Source: Conexibacter sp. S30A1 (lineage in GTDB: Bacteria > Actinomycetota > Thermoleophilia > Solirubrobacterales > Solirubrobacteraceae). Taken from it: a stretch of 64,000 nucleotides of DNA. The notes under the pieces were generated by a model. That model ran no database searches and was not told where the DNA came from. It saw only the letters and a list, made by a program, of their open reading frames with translations. This document shows positions 44,788 to 54,658 of the stretch, piece after piece. Each line of letters starts with the position of its first letter. Within the stretch, counting starts at the first letter, position 1. The position numbers were made by a program, and so were the translations under genes. The stretch is taken from the NCBI RefSeq assembly GCF_023330665.1, contig NZ_CP097127.1, positions 1,550,001 through 1,614,000 on the forward strand, read 5' to 3'.

Positions 44788-46059
44788 GGAAGCGTCAGTC
44801 GATAAGTCGCGGTTTGATGAGGTAGTTCCACTCGCCGTGGAACTCGTCCGGGGTTAGGTTGACCGCGGCCAGTTCAGCGTCGGGGACTTCGACGCCCCGC
44901 TGGTAGGTGTTCTCATCGAGCTGGGCGTAGACCTTCAACCCCGCGGTTGAGGTCGTCGCGCCGATCAGCTCGACGATCACTTGACGAGAGACGAGCGGCC
45001 GTCCACGCCAGTTTCTTGAGATGTAGCTGAACAGGCGGTGCTCGATCTTGTTCCACTTCGACGTTCCGGGCGGGAAGTGGCAGACCTGGATCTGCAGGCC
45101 GGTCTGATCAGCGAAGCGCTGTAGCTCGGTCTTCCAAAGCCTGGTCCGGTAACCGTTAGAGCCGCCACAGTCCGCGGTGATCGTCAAGGTCTCAGCGTTG
45201 GGGTAGCGCGGTTTGCCGAGCTGCTCCCACCAGCTTCGGATCGACGCGACCGCGAACTGTGCAGTGTCGGCGTCGATCCCGACGCTCACCCACCCCTCGT
45301 CGTTGGCGATGTCATAGACACCGTAAGGGTTGACCTTGCCCAGCTGTTGGTCCTTGAAATCATGAACCCGAACCGGGATCGGATCGCCCTTCGCTCGCCA
45401 CTCGCGCCCACCGTTCTTGAAGTCCCCGACCAGCTCCTTCTTCTTGGTGTCCACAGACACCGCCGGCTGCCCAGCGCTGAGCGCCGTCTGGACGGTCTGG
45501 TTGATATGACGAAACTGAGCGTCACGATCGGGATGACTAGATCCCTCCTTGGTCTTGCGGTTGGCCTGCAAGCTGTAACCAAGGGACCGCAGATACCGCG
45601 CGACCGTCTCGTGGCTGACCTGATGGCCTTGATCGCGTAGCGCACGAGCGATCGACCTGACGCTCTTCGCGGTCCACAGAAGCGGCGACTGCGGGTCACC
45701 ACGAGCATCATCCCGGACAAGCCGCTCAAGATCCGTCAGCAACGTCGGATCGCTCTCACTCAACGCCTTCGGGCCCCCACCACGCACACGAACCCGGCCG
45801 TGCTCGATCGACTCGCCAGCCTGGACCTCACGCACACCACGGCGGACCGTTCCCTCATTCAGGCCAGTCGCACGAACCACCGCCGCCTGACCACCACGAC
45901 CATGCGAAAGCGCCTCCGCACCAGCCCACAACCGCCGCTGACGCTCGTTCAGATCACCAGCCAACGCCCGGTAACGCTCCCCGATCGCACGCTCATCGAT
46001 CACACACAAAGAGTTCTACACAACCCACAAAACTCCTTGACTTATTATCTGACGCCTCC
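44788..46059 (-). mobile_element. ISAzo13-family insertion sequence, copy 2
   Basis: This is the same 1272-bp element as 38513-39784. Here the 3-bp target duplication is GTA (44785-44787 and 46060-46062). It lies inside the NTPase-PRTase gene in the same orientation as that gene, and its right end supplies an early stop (46045). Confidence 0.88.
44795..46009 (-). CDS. ISAzo13-family transposase (copy 2)
   Basis: A 404-residue transposase with a translation identical to that of copy 1, including the HTH and the three acidic motifs (VSVDTKKKE, ITADCGGSN, NKIEHRL). Both copies appear intact. Copy 2 sits between the NTPase part and the PRTase part of one former gene. Confidence 0.9.
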   Translation of the reverse strand: MCVIDERAIGERYRALAGDLNERQRRLWAGAEALSHGRGGQAAVVRATGLNEGTVRRGVREVQAGESIEHGRVRVRGGGPKALSESDPTLLTDLERLVRDDARGDPQSPLLWTAKSVRSIARALRDQGHQVSHETVARYLRSLGYSLQANRKTKEGSSHPDRDAQFRHINQTVQTALSAGQPAVSVDTKKKELVGDFKNGGREWRAKGDPIPVRVHDFKDQQLGKVNPYGVYDIANDEGWVSVGIDADTAQFAVASIRSWWEQLGKPRYPNAETLTITADCGGSNGYRTRLWKTELQRFADQTGLQIQVCHFPPGTSKWNKIEHRLFSYISRNWRGRPLVSRQVIVELIGATTSTAGLKVYAQLDENTYQRGVEVPDAELAAVNLTPDEFHGEWNYLIKPRLID

Positions 46060-48360
46060 GTAGTGGCCCCAGTGCTTGATTACGTCTGAGATCTCCTCAG
46101 AGGACACTCTCTGCTCCATCTCTCGGAGCTTGGCGTTTAGAACCGCATCTGGATCCGTAAAAGTTGTCGTGATCGCGTTTCGGCCGTAACGTTCCAGCCA
46201 CATGTCGAAAAACCGCACCTTCGTTCGTGCGCACCCATCAACGACCTCTAGAACACCGCGGCGCTCGAACTCTCGGAGTGTCTCCTTCGTCGCCTGATCC
46301 GCAAGTCCGAACGTTGCTGCGCGCTCGACGACAGCATCCACTGTGCGATCACCGCACTCTCGAGCCTCGGCGTAGGCGAGAAGGACCTTACGACGACGGA
46401 CTGAGATGTCTTCTACCTTCTCGGCGGACTCAAGTACCCCGTCTTCCCAGAAATGGATGAAGTTTGTGACGCTCGCGCCGTCGAGCGCATCGGCGGTTGC
46501 ATCTACCACCTCTTGCGCCGTGATGTGCGCGTCTCGACGATTCACTGCGAGCTTGAAGAGGGCGCGGCAGATGAGTTTCGTGAAATAGGGGTGTCCAGCG
46601 GTGTGGTCGTACATCGCAACTATCGCCTCGTCGGTGACCTCAAAGCAGTCCGCGACTGGCTGGCGGATCAAGTCGCTGAAGTCGTCCCAGTGGCGCTCGC
46701 GATCTAGATAGGTGACTGGCACGGATTCGAACTTGTTCAGCTGGTCGCCTTGAGCGTCGATGATAGGCCCCATCTTTTCGCCCCCGACCAGCACGAATCC
46801 GATGTGCTGCTGACTGGCGAGTGTCCGAAGCGCGACAAAGAACGCATCGCCTATGTCACCTCGGCGGTACAGCGCACGCGGGAGTTCATCAAACTCGTCA
46901 AGGATCACGATCACGCGAAGCTTCGGGACGCGCTGGCGCATCTGTCCGACGATGCCTCGGAGGGGAGCGAGAGTCGCCTCAAAATCCGGGATCGGGATGT
47001 CTGAGAAGCGAGGGCCCGTGGCTGTTAGCTCCGATGCAACAGCAGTTCCCATCGCTGCAATTGTCCCTTCGGCGGAGGGACGTATGTAGGCGCCGGCTTC
47101 CAGGTAAACCACGGCGATGTCATCATCGATTGAGAACTGGCTTTGAAACGTAAGCGCGATCGACGTCTTACCGACCCGCTTTTGCCCGGTCACAAAGGCA
47201 TTGCCGACACTCCGTTCGCCCACCAGGTCAACGAGCTCTCTTAGCAGCTCCGCTCGTCCTACGAGCTCTTGCTTGGTTCGCACCGGTTCAAGGTCGTAGC
47301 GCTGGCGAAGGTGATCCCAGTCAATGTCGGAGCGTTGTGACTCAAACATCACCTCGAATGGCGCCGAGTTCGCGCTGCCGTCACTGTTGCTCCACTCCAC
47401 ACGGCCGATCACGAGGCACGACTCCTCGCCGACCGAGACACCAGCCACCGTCCCGGCAGCACGCTCGTCTGGCATCAGTATGCCGAGCGGCACTGATTCG
47501 GTCTCGAGGCGTAGGCCTGTTCCTTCAAGTTCCACTATCCGGACGTCGAGGGCTTGGCCGGGGCCACGGTTGACGACGATGAGGCCGAGCCGCAGCGTCG
47601 CGTCGATCGAAGAGAGGGGATACTTCTTCCCAGCAGACGTCACCTCCACTTCTGCTGGCTGAGTTGCGGCGTTCTTCTCGTAGACTTCAGTCAAAACATC
47701 GTCGAGCCTCGAGAGCAGCTCGGAGAAACAGCGCATTGCGACTGGTCCGGCGGCTTCCACGTCGCGTCGAAAGTCAGACATGGTCTCGCTTGCGCGCGCG
47801 TGGGCGGCTAGGAACGCTGGTCCCACAGTCGCACGAACCTCGGCAACGGCAGTGAAGAGGTCAGTCAGCTTGCTCTTTGCGAGAGGGGCAGGTATTAGCG
47901 GAACCAGTAGCGGACGGTAGGTTCCAAAAGCACGCTGGATCTCGCCGCGAGCGGACTCCAAGGAAGTGAGTGAGACGAGCTGGGCCGCCGCGTTCTCGAT
48001 TTGCTTAAGAGCAGCGTCGGGCAGCGAGGCCAAGCTTTGGAGCTTCTCGAAGTCCTCCCCCGCGAACGCGATCTTCCATGACCTGAACTGCTGCGCGAAC
48101 GCGTCTCCGACGAAACCAAGGGCTTCGCGTCGTGCCTTGAGCCCACGGCCCTCGAAGAGCTCCGGGTTGCGCCTGAGCGCGTGGATCAGCAGGGCAGCTC
48201 GCGCCTGCCGCTCTTCGAGCCCTGGCGTCGGCGAAAAGAACGCTTCGACCGCACTCCTGGCGTCATCGATTCCCGTCGCCGCGCGCGCGATGTCTTCCAG
48301 CGGGAGCGGTGATGCGTCATCGAGAAACAAGGCACTGAGCTTGTCGGCGGTAGCGGTCAT
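46060..48360 (-). pseudogene. P-loop NTPase part of a broken NTPase-PRTase-CE conflict protein
   Basis: This 767-codon part has an alpha-helical N-terminus (about 1-235), a beta-rich region (about 245-340: LRLGLIVVNRGPGQALDV) and an AAA/STAND-like ATPase. Walker A GQKRVGKTS is at 392-400 and Walker B VIVILDEFDE at 483-492. A winged-helix part follows. The frame now stops four codons into ISAzo13 copy 2 (46045), so a truncated 771-residue protein without the effector may still be made. Excision of both elements restores 767+267 = 1034 residues ending in the PRTase domain. The design (sensor, NTPase, effector) is that of anti-phage proteins. Its ATG at 48360 is divergent from the aminopeptidase remnant. 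Confidence 0.82.
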
Positions 48361-48387
48361 TTGCTAGCGCAAGAGACTAGGGCTTCG

Positions 48388-48784
48388 AACGGTGCCGCGG
48401 AAGTAGGCGCAACCGACGCGACCCGCCGAGCGCTTCACAGCGGCATCAGAGCCGCCCGCGTTGGTGTCCGGATCAACGAGATCGGCCGCGCGGTGGAGGC
48501 CAACCGGTTATGGGTACTCGGTGTGTCGGGATCTCACCGGCCACGGGATCGGTCGCCGGATCCACGAGCCTCCGAACGTGCCGAGCTTTCATCACCCCCG
48601 GCTCGACCAGAGCCTCACCCGGGGTCTGGTGATCACGATCGAACCGATCATCGCCGCCGGTCGCGGCGAGATACGCGATGCTGGCGTTGGCTGGACTCTC
48701 AAGACTCACGATGGATCCTGCGCCGCTCACTTCGAGCATACGATCGTGATCACCGATCAGGCTCCGATCGTCCTGACGGCCTGA
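48388..48784 (+). pseudogene. Methionine aminopeptidase remnant (5' truncated, frameshifted)
   Basis: The first frame encodes VGATDATRRALHSGIRAARVG and RINEIGRAVEA; from about 48500 the +1 frame continues YGYSVCRDLTGHGIGRRIHE, then LVITIEPIIAAG and AAHFEHTIVIT to a stop at 48784. These are the C-terminal motifs of type-I methionine aminopeptidase, including metal-ligand His and Glu residues. The N-terminal half is missing and a frameshift separates the parts. Probably a leftover from recombination at the island. Confidence 0.75.
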
Positions 48785-48930
48785 GCGGCCAGCTAGCCCC
48801 CGAACGCTCCGGTCACCGGTCCGCGCTCAGCGGCCGCCGCTATTGCTTTGCGGTCTCACAGTCCACGAGCAACGTGATCGCTTCGGCGACAACTGGCGGC
48901 CGGCGTGCATGGTGCGAACATTGTCCCGCG

Positions 48931-49869
48931 ATGAGCGCGGCCGACCAAACCGACGATAACGCCACCGTTGCCCTTCACGGCAACGAAGTGCTCGTCCATG
49001 ACCTCGCCGTGGATGGCGCAGTCGTTGAGCTTGTGCGACAAGAGATTGCCGCGGGCAGGGATCCAAGGCAAATCGTTGTGCGCGCAATCGAACTCGGTGC
49101 AGCAATCCTGCTGCACGGCGCCGCGATGGGAACCGTGGAGGCCGTCGAAGCGCGGGTAGATCGTCTCGTGGCCGCACTCGATGACCGCACCGCGAAGATC
49201 GAGTCGCTGAGTCGGATGCGCACACAGGTTTCAAGTGCCCGCGGCCTTGAGTTTGAGGAGGCGATCGGCCCTGTGCTGGAAAGGCTTGCTGCACCACATG
49301 AGGACGAGTTGGAAGCCACAGGCGCCACGGCAGGCATCGCCGACGAGAAGGTCGGCGATTACGTCATCACGCTCAACCCACGTGATACAGGGGGACGATC
49401 ACGCCGCGTCGTGGTCGAGCTGAAGAAACGCAAGGAGCGCCCAAGCCTGAAGGCGGCGCTTGGAGAACTCGATCGCGCAATGCTCAACCGTGGCGCGCAC
49501 GTCGCCGTTATGGTGTTCTCGGGCAAGGAGAGGGCACCCATGCAGGGCGGAATGCTGCGCTACTACCACGGCAACCGGATCATGGTCGTGTGGGAGCCCG
49601 ATGACGAACCGGGTAGCGGACTCGCTCTCGAAGTCGCCATACAACTCGCGCGCACCCTCGCCGCCAAGGCCGAAAGCGGGGATCTGCCACTGGACGGGGC
49701 TCTACTCAGCGAGCGACTGGACAAGCTCATCAGCCTCATCGACCGTCGCGGCGACATCGAACGCGCCATCCGTACCGCGCAGAACGGTCTCGACACCATT
49801 GAAGAGGTCTTTGGAGAGCTTCACACAGAGGCGATGGCGGTCCTCCTTGAGCTCCAGGACCGGCTCTGA
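48931..49869 (+). CDS. PD-(D/E)XK-fold protein, DUF2130-like
   Basis: A 312-residue protein. A coiled-coil-like region (about 65-100) is followed by a restriction-endonuclease-like core: Glu109/110 in LEFEEAIG, Asp143 in KVGDYVITL, and Glu163-x-Lys165 in VVVELKKRK. The order matches the PD-(D/E)XK active site and resembles DUF2130 proteins. A C-terminal helical tail (about 235-312) may oligomerise. The ATG at 48931 is preferred; the frame is open further back through the aminopeptidase remnant. In this island a DNA-cleaving defence role is plausible but unproven. Confidence 0.62.
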   Translation: MSAADQTDDNATVALHGNEVLVHDLAVDGAVVELVRQEIAAGRDPRQIVVRAIELGAAILLHGAAMGTVEAVEARVDRLVAALDDRTAKIESLSRMRTQVSSARGLEFEEAIGPVLERLAAPHEDELEATGATAGIADEKVGDYVITLNPRDTGGRSRRVVVELKKRKERPSLKAALGELDRAMLNRGAHVAVMVFSGKERAPMQGGMLRYYHGNRIMVVWEPDDEPGSGLALEVAIQLARTLAAKAESGDLPLDGALLSERLDKLISLIDRRGDIERAIRTAQNGLDTIEEVFGELHTEAMAVLLELQDRL

Positions 49870-50028
49870 GCCGATCCTCAGCCCGTCCGATGCCGGCGCG
49901 GCTCTCATCACCTGGGCGACCTCGGGGGCAGGCCACATACCGCAAGCATGCTTATGCGAATCTCGATCGCATCGAAGCCCGCCTGCAGCCGCCAAAGAGC
50001 ATCTCGACCGGCGTGCCCGCCGCCGGTG

Positions 50029-50901
50029 CTAGACGCTGTCGCCTTGCCGCCGGTACTGGTCGGGGAGCGACACGATTGGAATCCTGCGTGCGTGCGCGCG
50101 GAGCTTCATCCCCGTGTCGCCCGTTATAAGACACGTCTGAGCGCCGTAGATCAGCGGGAGTTCTTGCGTGACCGACAGGATTTCGTCGTCCGCGTCGCCT
50201 GAGCGGAAGCGAGGACCTGCATCGACGAGAACTTCCAGCGTGACGTTCTCTCGGACGTTCCCTGGCTCGCCGGCTGGACCGACGAGTTCCTCGATGCGCG
50301 GCAGGATGCTTCTTGCTCGTTTGGCCGCCAGCTTTGATTGGTCGTACTTCTTCGAGTCGAGTTCCTCGACAACCCGTAGCGGCAAGATCAGACGGACCTC
50401 CCGCATTCCGACTACCTCGGGCCAAGGGATCTGATCGAGCGGCATGAAGTGCAGCAGTACGTTCGTGTCGACGACTGCCGGAGCGCCGGTCGCGAGGTCA
50501 GCTCGCGCGACCCGCGACTTCAGGTCATCAACGGCCCCCTGTAACCACGCCGTCTGGCGCCGGATCTCGTGGTCGACCAGTGGATGCGGTCTTGAGACCG
50601 CGGACGCCATGTCGCGGATATGCCAGTACCGATCGGTGAACAGCAGCGAAGACCAGTCGGTCCAATAGGTCGCGCTGTGCAGCACGTCTTCAACCTGCTC
50701 AACCCAGTCGGCATAACCGTTTCGGAGGCGATCCACAACAACGTCGGCCGGCCCGTCGGCGTGACTCGTTATATCGCGAGCTTTGTTGATCAGCTGCTCC
50801 AGACTTGCGATCGTCTGAGCCGCCGAAGTGCGCGGCTTGAGCCGCAGTCGTGGGTAGGGTCCGGGCGAGATCGTTGGAGCGTAATCGTCGCGCAGGGACA
50901 T
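50029..50901 (-). CDS. PIN-domain protein, putative RNase
   Basis: A 290-residue protein with a C-terminal PIN domain. The acidic residues fit the nuclease site: Asp145 in VVDTNVLLHF, Glu180 in VVEELDSKK, Asp238/239 in GDADDEIL and Asp262 in LITGDTGMKLRA. The N-terminal 135 residues are helical, rich in Trp/Asp, and match no domain I know. It is larger than VapC toxins and has no adjacent antitoxin gene, so it is more like a stand-alone PIN regulator or defence effector. It is convergent with the nuclease-like gene at 48931. Confidence 0.72.
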   Translation of the reverse strand: MSLRDDYAPTISPGPYPRLRLKPRTSAAQTIASLEQLINKARDITSHADGPADVVVDRLRNGYADWVEQVEDVLHSATYWTDWSSLLFTDRYWHIRDMASAVSRPHPLVDHEIRRQTAWLQGAVDDLKSRVARADLATGAPAVVDTNVLLHFMPLDQIPWPEVVGMREVRLILPLRVVEELDSKKYDQSKLAAKRARSILPRIEELVGPAGEPGNVRENVTLEVLVDAGPRFRSGDADDEILSVTQELPLIYGAQTCLITGDTGMKLRAHARRIPIVSLPDQYRRQGDSV

Positions 50902-51283
50902 ATCCAGCGGCTTGGGTCATCCACAGCATGGAAGGTTGCGGTCGGCAAAGGTGCCGCTGCTTCAGCGCCGCACGATCCCCTCGTCGCGCATGCAGTCGAT
51001 TATCTCGAGGCACCTCACGTTGGACCGATCGGAGAGGTTCTAGATCTTGGTAGATACCGGCGACGCCGGCTGCTTTACGGTGCTCGCTCGTCAGTGACGC
51101 ACCTCCACTCCGCGCCGCATGCCGTTAGCGCGGCTCGTTGCCGTGGCTCTTGTGACCGCGATCCGGCCCGGGCGTGCCGGGGACCGGGGTGTCCGGACAG
51201 GGAGTTCGGCGAGGCTCCCGAGGCGTCGCCCTGGTGGCCACCAGCTGTGAATCGTGAGCGTACCGGCCCCTCGGGGTCCGGGG
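50902..51283. other. Non-coding stretch
   Basis: About 380 bp between the PIN gene start and the end of an XRE-like remnant. It must contain the PIN promoter. No domain-bearing frame, RNA or clear repeat was seen. Confidence 0.35.
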
Positions 51284-51577
51284 TCAGGCAGCGGGTTCAG
51301 GGTTTCCGGGTCCTGGCTCGCGTAGGAGTGTCAGGGTCTCGTCGCCGAACACGGCGACGAGTTCGAGGTGTCCGCCAATTGCGGCGACCTTTTCGCCGAG
51401 CGTGGCGAGCCAGAGGTGGTTGGTGCACTCGGTGGGGCTGCCGAAGAGTTCTGTGATGTGGGTTGTGGCGGGATGTCGTTGCTCCCACCATTCATACAAG
51501 CGTGCTTCCCCATGAGCCGTTGGTAGGCGGCGGCGTCGCGCTCGTTGATCTGGCGCTGGGCCCGGGTCTCGCTCCAT
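51284..51577 (-). pseudogene. Degenerate XRE/HigA-like antitoxin
   Basis: The C-terminal part (VAAIGGHLELVAVFGDETLTLL) matches the C-terminal region of actinobacterial XRE-type antitoxins and resembles the antitoxin at 37299. The N-terminal motif RAQRQINERDAAAYQRLM lies in a different frame just upstream (about 51520-51590), and the HTH is barely recognisable. No toxin gene accompanies it. It is best read as a decayed antitoxin. Confidence 0.5.
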
Positions 51578-52182
51578 CTCGTGGTGGCTTGGTCGCGTGC
51601 GCCTTCGCCGTCGCCTTCAGCCTGGTCGTCTTGGTTGTCGTGGTCTGCCACGCGGTCTCTCCCGAACGGGCTTGGCGCAAGCGTATGGCACCGCGCCACG
51701 GGGGCTAGCATGTGCGCTGGTGGCGAGCCGGCAGGCGAGGGGCGCTGCTGGCAGCTGATGATGTTTGCCTGAAAGGGAAGGGCTAGTGTCGCCGCCGGCC
51801 GGTTCTCGTAACGACTGTTTCACGCGCGCGGAGACGGTCGCTTGGGACCTCGCTCCGCTCGGTGAAGTTTCCGCGGGCGCGGAGCGGGTCCGTGCGTCCG
51901 GGTCGCGCGGGCCCAGATGTCCCAGCCGAGGTCATGTTCGAGCACCGGCTCGATCACATGCTCCAGCTCGCGTGCTGGGCGGTCGCTCGCCTCACGTTTA
52001 GGCTCGGCGATCGGGGGTTCGGGTGCGCGTGCAAGTGGCACAGCGACCGCTGGGCGCCGGAGACCGCCGCGTTCTCCTACGTCGCCTTTCCGATAGCGCG
52101 CGGTTGCGCCTGCCGGACACCGAAGCAATAGCCGCGGCACGGCGTGTTGATACTCAGTGCCGGCCTCGCTCGGCCGTTCGGT
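51578..52182. other. Non-coding or unassignable stretch
   Basis: About 600 bp with overlapping open frames on both strands, none with a recognisable domain or convincing start. Nothing can be supported here beyond the end of the decayed antitoxin frame. Confidence 0.35.
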
Positions 52183-53046
52183 TCACCCGAGGAGCTTTGC
52201 CTTCTGTGCGGCGAACTCCTCGTCGCTGAGAACACCGCTATCTCGTAGGCTGGCGAGCTTTGCAAGCTCGTCAGCCACCGACCCCACCGCAGTCCTTGGT
52301 TGTGCCGGTTCGGGTTGGGCCTGTCGATTGAGCGCGTCGAGCACGGGCCGCATCGCCGCGAGGACCTTGTCCTGCGGTGCTTTGATAGCGAACGTGAACA
52401 CCGTGTTCTTGTCCGCGATGTGGACGTACCTCAGCACCTCGCTCTTCTGAGCAGCAAGCGCGAGCACACCAACGGCAAGTACCCGCGTGGCGGTTACACG
52501 CCGGGTGGCCTGGTTGCTGACGTCGATGTCTTCTACGGCCGCCCACGGAATCCGAACCCGCGAGCCGAGTGTCGCCTTGTACTCAAACCCCTCGGCCGTT
52601 ACACGAAGATCGCCCGTCTCCTTCGTGTTCTTGGCACCCGTCCAATGGCACCCAATCAAAGCCAGATACGGTGGCACGTCAACCCACCAGGCACCCTGAT
52701 CCTTGAGCGCTCGGCGGTCGTCGGCCTCATCCATTAGGACGTCATAGCCACAGCCCCGCTCTTGAAGATCAGCTCGCAACACCTCAGCGCTGGTGCCCGG
52801 CACATCAAACGTGATCGCGACCCCCGGATCGCTCGCCCGGTGCACCGTCACACGGCACGAATCCGAGTCGATGGGCTCGACCTCGAACGGCCACATCTCA
52901 AGCCGATCAGTGATCTTCCTGCGACCGAGCTTCAGGGTCCATTTGATCCCTTCGAGCGTGACGGTTCCGGCCTCGCCGACGATCGGCTTCGTGTCCGCGA
53001 AGCCGCCCCCATAGTTCGCCACCCGATAGCGCGTCTTAGTGGACAT
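52183..53046 (-). CDS. Hypothetical protein with C-terminal SHOCT domain
   Basis: A 287-residue protein of unknown role. The last 30 residues (VADELAKLASLRDSGVLSDEEFAAQKAKLL) form a SHOCT domain, a short helical hairpin common at the ends of actinobacterial proteins. A middle segment (about 135-225, with IPWAAVEDIDVSNQATRRV) looks like a PH-like beta domain followed by a hydrophobic strand. The N-terminus has no signal peptide. It is divergent from the nuclease-like gene at 53374, with a perfect hairpin between them. Confidence 0.65.
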   Translation of the reverse strand: MSTKTRYRVANYGGGFADTKPIVGEAGTVTLEGIKWTLKLGRRKITDRLEMWPFEVEPIDSDSCRVTVHRASDPGVAITFDVPGTSAEVLRADLQERGCGYDVLMDEADDRRALKDQGAWWVDVPPYLALIGCHWTGAKNTKETGDLRVTAEGFEYKATLGSRVRIPWAAVEDIDVSNQATRRVTATRVLAVGVLALAAQKSEVLRYVHIADKNTVFTFAIKAPQDKVLAAMRPVLDALNRQAQPEPAQPRTAVGSVADELAKLASLRDSGVLSDEEFAAQKAKLLG

Positions 53047-53269
53047 CGCGAACGCCGAGTCTAAACACTCGCGACCCAGACTGCAGACGCACCTCAGCCC
53101 CGAGAGTCTCGTAACTCACGCCACGGCCACATGGCATAACAATCTCCCGAACCTTGGTTCCGCAGGGGTGCCCGCCCGGGGCCAGCCGCCCCATCCGGAC
53201 GCAAAGAGCCGACTCGCGGCCGTAGCATGGCCTGAGCCTGTCACCGCCTCGTGGCTCGACGCGCGACAA

Positions 53270-53317
53270 CCCGTCGGGTAGGTCCGGCGCCGCGAGGCGC
53301 CGGACCTACCCGACGGG
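53270..53317. repeat. Perfect 22-bp hairpin with GCGA tetraloop
   Basis: Arms 53270-53291 and 53296-53317 (beginning CCCGTCGGGTAGG) are perfectly complementary over 22 bp with a 4-base loop GCGA, a GNRA-type loop in RNA. It lies in the 327-bp gap between two divergent genes, where a terminator is not expected. It could be a protein-binding site, a mobile-element remnant or a small-RNA structure. Confidence 0.75.
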
Positions 53318-53373
53318 GCATCACCCGGAGCTGACGCGCCTGGTTTGAGTGGGGCGAGATAGTCTCGGTTTCG

Positions 53374-54504
53374 GTGTCTGCGATCTATCTTCGCGACGGT
53401 GATGAGTTCGTTGTGATGCGCGAGGCGAAATACGACGCTGAGGCGGTTCTTCAGAGTCTGCTTGCCGAGCATCCTGAGATCCTTGCGGGCGGTGAGAGCA
53501 CGGGAGGCTGGGTGCTCGTGCGAAGGGAGGCTGGCATCCCGGATGCTGGTGATTCGAGCGACCGTTGGTCGCTTGATCATCTGTTTCTGGACGCCGGAGG
53601 TGTACCGACGCTTGTGGAGGTCAAACGCAGTTCGGACACGCGGGCGCGACGGGAGGTGGTCGCGCAGATGCTCGACTATGCGGCGAACGCGACCGCGTTC
53701 TGGCGGGTTGAGCTGCTGCGATCGTGGTTTGAGGACGAGGCCGCGCGCGCTGGGAGCAGCGCCGCGGAGACGCTGCTGGCGACGCTCGGTGTTGACGACG
53801 AGGCCGCGTATTGGGCGACGGTTCAGACCAATCTTGCGGCAGACCGGATCCGGCTGGTGTTCGTTGCAGATGAGATCGCCAGCGAGCTGCGCACGATCAT
53901 CGAGTTTCTGAACCGGCGGATGACCGAGACCGAGGTGTTCGCGATCGAGGTCAAGCAGTACATCGAGGCGGACGGCTCGCGTCAGACGATCGTTCCGCGT
54001 GCTATCGGACAGACCGAGGCGGCACGCGCCACCAAGCGCTCCCGCCGCGCAGCCGCCGTCCCGTTCGATCCGGCCAACGCGCCCGCCGGCTTCCACGAGC
54101 TGATCACGTTGATGGACGCGCTCGCCATGGATCTGCACCTGCGGGTAACAGACGTCCCAACCGGCCGCAGGTATCGGCCGGCACCGATGCCGGGCGTCAG
54201 AGACGAAAGCGGAATCTCGGTTCTCGGCTCGAGCTACGAGTTCATGACAAACCTCCAGGTATTCCGTGACCTCGGCGCCACGCAACTCGCAGACGATCTA
54301 CTCGACCGCCTCAGCGCGCTGGCGGGCAACCGGAAACTCGCGAGAAACTGGCCATCGGTTCCCTGCCAGCTGGTCGTCAACGACTGGGAGCGAGCGCGCC
54401 GTGAAGCGATCGAGCCATACTTCGTCGCCCGCGCGCAACTCACAGTCAGCTCCCAGAACGAGTCAACTGCCGCGAGCACCCGTGATCGCTTTGAACATCA
54501 ATGA
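53374..54504 (+). CDS. PD-(D/E)XK nuclease-like protein
   Basis: A 376-residue protein. LDHLFLDAGGVPTLVEVKRSSDTRARREVV (about 70-98, quoted in part) gives Asp, Glu-x-Lys, and AQMLDYAAN supplies the Q-x-x-x-Y-like motif of RecB/NucS-type nucleases. The remaining two thirds hold a linker and a C-terminal domain with no match known to me. The GTG at 53374 follows the divergent gap with the hairpin. Its position in the island next to the integrase suggests cargo function, possibly defence. No partner methyltransferase is present. Confidence 0.65.
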   Translation: MSAIYLRDGDEFVVMREAKYDAEAVLQSLLAEHPEILAGGESTGGWVLVRREAGIPDAGDSSDRWSLDHLFLDAGGVPTLVEVKRSSDTRARREVVAQMLDYAANATAFWRVELLRSWFEDEAARAGSSAAETLLATLGVDDEAAYWATVQTNLAADRIRLVFVADEIASELRTIIEFLNRRMTETEVFAIEVKQYIEADGSRQTIVPRAIGQTEAARATKRSRRAAAVPFDPANAPAGFHELITLMDALAMDLHLRVTDVPTGRRYRPAPMPGVRDESGISVLGSSYEFMTNLQVFRDLGATQLADDLLDRLSALAGNRKLARNWPSVPCQLVVNDWERARREAIEPYFVARAQLTVSSQNESTAASTRDRFEHQ

Positions 54505-54658
54505 CGGCCTGCCAAGGCGTTCGCTTTGGCAACGTGGTGTTCTCATCGTCCTCATGCACGGCGCGTCAGCACGGAGTCCGGGAGCGCGTCCGGCGTGTTG
54601 ACCTTGCCGTGCCCTACGAGCACCGCGTCGGGTTACGGTCCCCGCCGGCGGCGGCTAC

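Noticed and set aside
38513-46059. A composite transposon formed by the two ISAzo13 copies
   Set aside because: Each copy has its own matching 3-bp duplication (TTA for one, GTA for the other), so they inserted separately; outer flanks do not match.
53116-54285. Long minus-strand reading frame
   Set aside because: It is antisense to the nuclease-like gene, Arg-rich, crosses the perfect hairpin and has no domain.
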